A stretch of DNA of 64,000 bases from Conoideocrella luteorostrata (Eukaryota > Ascomycota > Sordariomycetes > Hypocreales > Clavicipitaceae): positions 62,001 through 126,000 of the forward strand of contig JASWJB010000011.1 of assembly GCA_032433595.1 (NCBI GenBank), written 5' to 3'. The notes beneath the pieces were generated by a model that had not been told where the DNA came from, ran no database searches, and saw only the letters and a program-made list of their open reading frames with translations. This document shows, one piece after another, positions 60,143 through 64,000 of this stretch. The stretch's first letter is position 1. The number at the start of each line of letters is the position of its first letter. The position numbers and the translations under genes are program-made.

Positions 60143-61712
60143 ATGGAAAGGTTTCCCGATCACATAGATGCGCCGCGCATGGCCAATGGCATATCCCGGT
60201 CGCCCAGTCCCCTGCGGCCTGCCTCAGGATACGGCCTTCCCAATGGAAACGTGAATCATTCAGATCGAAGGTTGGCGACTTTCACCAAGAAGGAGGGCGG
60301 TCATAACGCCATCAATGGCCGTAACCAGGTCCTATCAACATGGCCGTCTGACGGCTCGGGGCGTGGCCACGGTCGCCAAAAAAGCTTGAGTGATGCTTTC
60401 CGAACCATTCGTACTCGGAAAGGAAGTGTCAGCCAGAACGCCCATGAAATTGCAGACGCGCTGCGGGCTCCCGTCTCGCCAAAACTTGTTGTATGTTCAC
60501 TCGATTGCCCAACTTATCTGGTCGCTAACATGGTATTTATTTCAGATATTATGTGTAATGTGGTATACCTCCTCCGCCTTGACAAACACGTCCTCGAAAT
60601 CCATCCTCAATGCCTTCGACAAGCCGGCAACATTGACACTGGTTCAGTTTGCCTTTGTGTCATCTCTCTGCTTTGTGGTGGCATGGCTAGCTGCTCTGTT
60701 TCCCGTCCTTCGTCAGAATGTCTCCGCCCTGAAGCATCCTATTCGTCAACCATCTCGAGACGTTATTATGACAACTTTACCGCTCGCAGCCTTCCAGATT
60801 GGTGGTCATCTGCTCAGCTCGACTGCTACCGCCAAGATCCCCGTCTCCCTTGTTCACACCATCAAGGGTTTATCGCCGTTGTTCACCGTCTTAGCTTACA
60901 GGATTTTTTATGACATTCGATATCCCCAAGCTACTTACTGGTCACTGATCCCTCTGACCGCTGGAGTCATGCTGGCCTGCTCCGGTAAATCGAGCTATGG
61001 AGGACAGATGATTGGAGTCATCCAAGCTTTGTTAGCTACTCTTATCTTCGTCACTCAGAACATTGTTTCGAAAAAAATATTCAACGAAGCTGCCAAAGTT
61101 GAGGCGGAGGGACCTACCGGCCAGTCTAAGAAGCTAGACAAGTTGAACTTACTGTGCTACTCGTCTGGTATGGCTTTCTTGATCACATTACCAATTTGGT
61201 TCTGGAGTGAAGGCATCACCCTCCTCCAAGACCTATTGCATGACGGTTCCCTCGACCTGAGTAATAAGAAGGACGCTATGGACCATGGTCGTTTGACACT
61301 CGAATTTATCTTCAATGGCGTTTTCCATTTCGCCCAGAACATCTTGGCATTTGTGTTATTATCTATGGTTTCTCCAGTCACCTACTCTGTGGCCAGTTTG
61401 ATCAAGAGGGTATTTGTAATCGTCATGGCCATCCTATGGTTCCGCAGCCCGACAACACCTGTACAAGCGGTAGGCATTGCATTGACTTTCCTCGGACTAT
61501 ATCTCTATGATCGCACGAGCGAGAGCAACAAAGCAGACCGAAAGGCGCGAATGATGTCAGATTCAGTTGCCGGATCACCACTACTACCCCTGCAAGAGAA
61601 ACCAGACCCACCGACAAGTAATTCCAACGGCAGATTTGGCCCTCGTGCTTATACTGGAGGCTATGTTGGCTCTTTTGCAGAAGGAAATGGCTCGAAAAGA
61701 TCGAACGACTGA
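60143..61712 (+). CDS. SLY41: Sly41-like triose-phosphate-translocator family transporter
   Basis: Two exons (60143-60490 and 60546-61712; GTATGT donor, TTTCAG acceptor) encode 504 residues. The first 116 are hydrophilic and cytoplasmic-looking. Exon 2 opens at the first membrane span (ILCVMWYTSSALTNTSSKSI). About nine to ten hydrophobic spans follow, with family markers TAKIPVSLVHTIKGLSPLFT, FVTQNIVSKKIF, CYSSGMAFLITLPIWF and MVSPVTYSVASLIKRVFVIV. These belong to the TPT/DMT nucleotide-sugar and phosphate-sugar transporters, in particular Sly41 and its filamentous-fungal relatives, which sit in ER/Golgi membranes and whose substrate is not firmly known. The soluble tail is short. The name is by family resemblance. 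Confidence 0.85.
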
Positions 61713-62345
61713 TACGTAGGTCTGTGATCAAAGAAGGCAGAGATTCTCATTTTGCGGTAAACATACACTGGTGTATAATACGAATTGAATATCCATTGGA
61801 GGGAGGCCTTGGCTAGGCTCCAACATGAACGACTTCACCTCCTTGTAAAATTGCTTTGGCCACTGCCATAAGTCGATATGGCAAAGCACCATTTGTTTCG
61901 GGTAGACTTTCCATTCTCAAGTACCTTCGAGTTTCGCGGCCACTTAAATATAGGCCCGTACCGTATTGCAAATCTACAATGGGTCGCTCAGCGTTGATCT
62001 TTCAATAGGATTCAAAGAGAATGAGGTTTACCATCCGCTTTTGTTCCCTCTTAGAAGAGAAAAAAAGTACAGATATCCCCACCACCTCGGGGAAACAAAA
62101 GTTGTGAGCGTGTTTGCATTCGCTGCATAGACGCTATCAAGCATAATGTCTAGCATGTCTTGACTTTCATGTTCCAAGTATATAGAGATGAGGAATGACA
62201 TGCGTAGTTATGGGATTTCTCTAAGTGGATATTATACATTTCCTAATTAGCGTACTCTGAAACTAGGATCATAAACACGCCCCAGAGCTTGGTTATTTTG
62301 ATCACTATCCATAGGTATAGCTTGGCGTGTCTCCGTGCGGTCCCA
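61713..62345. other. Convergent gap, transporter and ORC5
   Basis: Facing 3' regions; no gene recognised. Confidence 0.6.
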
Positions 62346-64000
62346 CTACTCGATTAGCCATTCTTCAACTTCAACTCCGATGCTCCTCCCTATGCTTCTG
62401 ATAGCTTCCCAACCAACATTAATCCTCCACTTCCCAGCCCTATCCATAAGATCGCCGGCACCAACCCGAACCAACAAACGTAGGCTAGCAAGCGTAGCAA
62501 TAGCCATGCCAACATCACCATCTAGGCCGGCTGTAGCAATTATACTGCCCTCAGGGACCCATTCATCTCGGACAGCTTCAAATATAGCCATCATGCGTTC
62601 CAAGACAAAAGCATGTCCGCCGAGTAGCTTCCGCGCAATCTTGCGGTGTTTGCTTCGGGACACCCCCCGATTGCCGACGAAACCACCTCCTCGACGGCGT
62701 TTTCGACCATGATGGTATGTTGAGAATAGAATGAAATCGTGTTTCGGCCCATTGTGAGAGGCAAGGTAGGCGGATAACAGGAGTACACGCGCCGCAATAG
62801 GCAGCAACACAGTAAGATCTGAAGCAGCAAGTGTAGTGGATGTCATAGCTTTTGAGAGCATTGCACCATCCGTGATGGCTGGCACTGATGAGGATTCAAG
62901 ACGGATTGAAATGATACTTGGATTCAATAACAATTCGTCTTGAAAATGGGCTCGCGCTGCCACCAGCAATTTGGAGAACTCCTTGTGGGAATATGTACCC
63001 CGGGTAATAGGAGCAGTAAATCGCTGCCAAAGCGCCCGACAACTGTAGCGAAATGAGGGCAGTGTACGGGATGCCGGGCGTACAAAAGCATCGTGGACGG
63101 CGGCGCAGAACCGCATCCAGAGGTCAGTCGTTTCTTGTTGTGCCAAGCCAAAAATAGGGGGAGGAGGCGAGAGGGCCAGAATGCGCACAAATTCCGGTTT
63201 TGTATATGGAGAGAAGTGAAGATGAGCAGAAGCGGGAGTTCGTAGAAAGCCAGCTGGAGGAGAAGTCACGATAAAAATACACGTAAGGCATGGGATCTAT
63301 GAAGTAGAGCGTTATGTAAGTAACACAGGTGAAAGTAAGCAGCTTGACAAGTCACCAGATGACAGACTTACAATCTCCGACAGGCGAGTAAGTCCAGGTA
63401 TTAGAGTTGGCGACGCATCTCTCTGCATATCAATGGCGTCCAGTACTAGGATAAACCTCCATCTTGGATCCCTTGTCGGCTCCATTAGCATCGCGCTCAT
63501 GGCGACGCATAAATGCGCCAATGTCTCGCATCGTCTCTGCCTCTGCCTGGGTAACGTTGCTGAGGAGTTGAAAGACGAGTCACCCGAGTCTCCTTCCACC
63601 TGTAACGCATCAGCTACAGACCCCACGATCCGCTCGAATAAGTGTCTGGTTGTGATACACTGCGCCGCATTAACCACGATGTGTTTAAGTCCTCCGCCTT
63701 GCGGCTCGTTCATTATATGCCGGCTTAGCTGCGCTAGCAGCTCTTGCGTGATGCTCGACTTTCCCGTAGCTTCGGTGCCGTGGATGACAAGATTTCGACA
63801 TGGTGCGGCATCTGGCTGACGAGTTCGAAAGTTAGCATTTATCATCATTTTTAGCAATAATAGAGAAGGGTCTCCCCCAAAATTAGACCAAGCTCTGCTC
63901 TCTCAGGAGGGCAAGTGGCGAGGGCGAACTGGGTCGTCTTACATGTATGAGCGTTGCAAGAGATCGAATCTGATGCTCCCGGCCTGGGAAGCTCGTCAAC
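62346..64000 (-). CDS. ORC5: Origin recognition complex subunit 5 (N-terminus outside window)
   Basis: Three exons are visible on the minus strand: 64000-63943 (partial), 63815-63372 and 63296-62346, in frame. The first carries FPGREHQIRSLATLIH, the classic Orc5 opening, so only a few residues are missing. The second holds the Walker A motif HGTEATGKSS and a Walker B-like LVLDAID. The third contains CIFIVTSPPAGFLR, the AAA+ lid region and the Orc5 C-terminal domain (ARVLLLSAYLASHNGPKHDF, then the basic GRKRRRGGGF) and ends at a stop. Orc5 is an ATP-binding subunit of the complex that marks replication origins in the nucleus. Intron donors are GTAAGA and GTAAGT. Confidence 0.93.

Overview
The window is nuclear DNA of a filamentous ascomycete. 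Genes are split by short GT-AG introns of about 50-100 bases with CTAA/CTGA-type branch points. Bodies are separated by pyrimidine-rich promoters, and the gene content is that of Pezizomycotina. A Su(z)12 homologue (PRC2 was lost in Aspergillus), a PEX14/17-type peroxin and an extracellular-siderophore gene pair together point to Sordariomycetes, most likely Hypocreales. That placement is inference; no search was run.

Left part (1-20 kb) is gene-poor. It holds the 3' end of an AIF/AMID-like FAD oxidoreductase, a decayed SLIP-GC-like nuclear GTPase, and a tail-to-tail siderophore pair (sidF-like acyltransferase and sidI-like acyl-CoA ligase). Both siderophore proteins end in a peroxisomal PTS1-like tripeptide, and perfect copies of the SreA/GATA iron-repressor consensus lie upstream of each gene. 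A DUF4050 (Gag1-like) gene follows, with an unusually large upstream gap of 5.5 kb that is rich in the palindromic word TACGGAGTA.

From 20 kb onward the window is dense housekeeping territory. In order: a large low-complexity protein of unknown function (-), the INO80 subunit Ies2 (-), PEX14/17 (+), a 1270-residue chromodomain protein (-), a Rab11/Ypt3 GTPase with a 13-base micro-exon (+), BRX1 (+), an F-box protein (+), the class II histone deacetylase HDA1/Clr3 (+), an RS-rich protein (+), an F-box/LRR-like protein (-), 2-oxoglutarate dehydrogenase E1 (+), Su(z)12 with an added PHD finger (+), SF3B2/Cus1 (-), a Sly41/triose-phosphate-translocator family transporter (+) and ORC5 (-, runs off the window). 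A non-autonomous Fot1/pogo-like element with 40-base inverted repeats sits between SF3B2 and the transporter.

Two themes stand out. One is peroxisomal siderophore chemistry plus a peroxisomal import docking protein. The other is a neighbourhood of chromatin genes (Ies2, chromodomain protein, HDA1, Su(z)12). Exon boundaries were placed by hand and checked for reading-frame continuity; single-base errors are possible.
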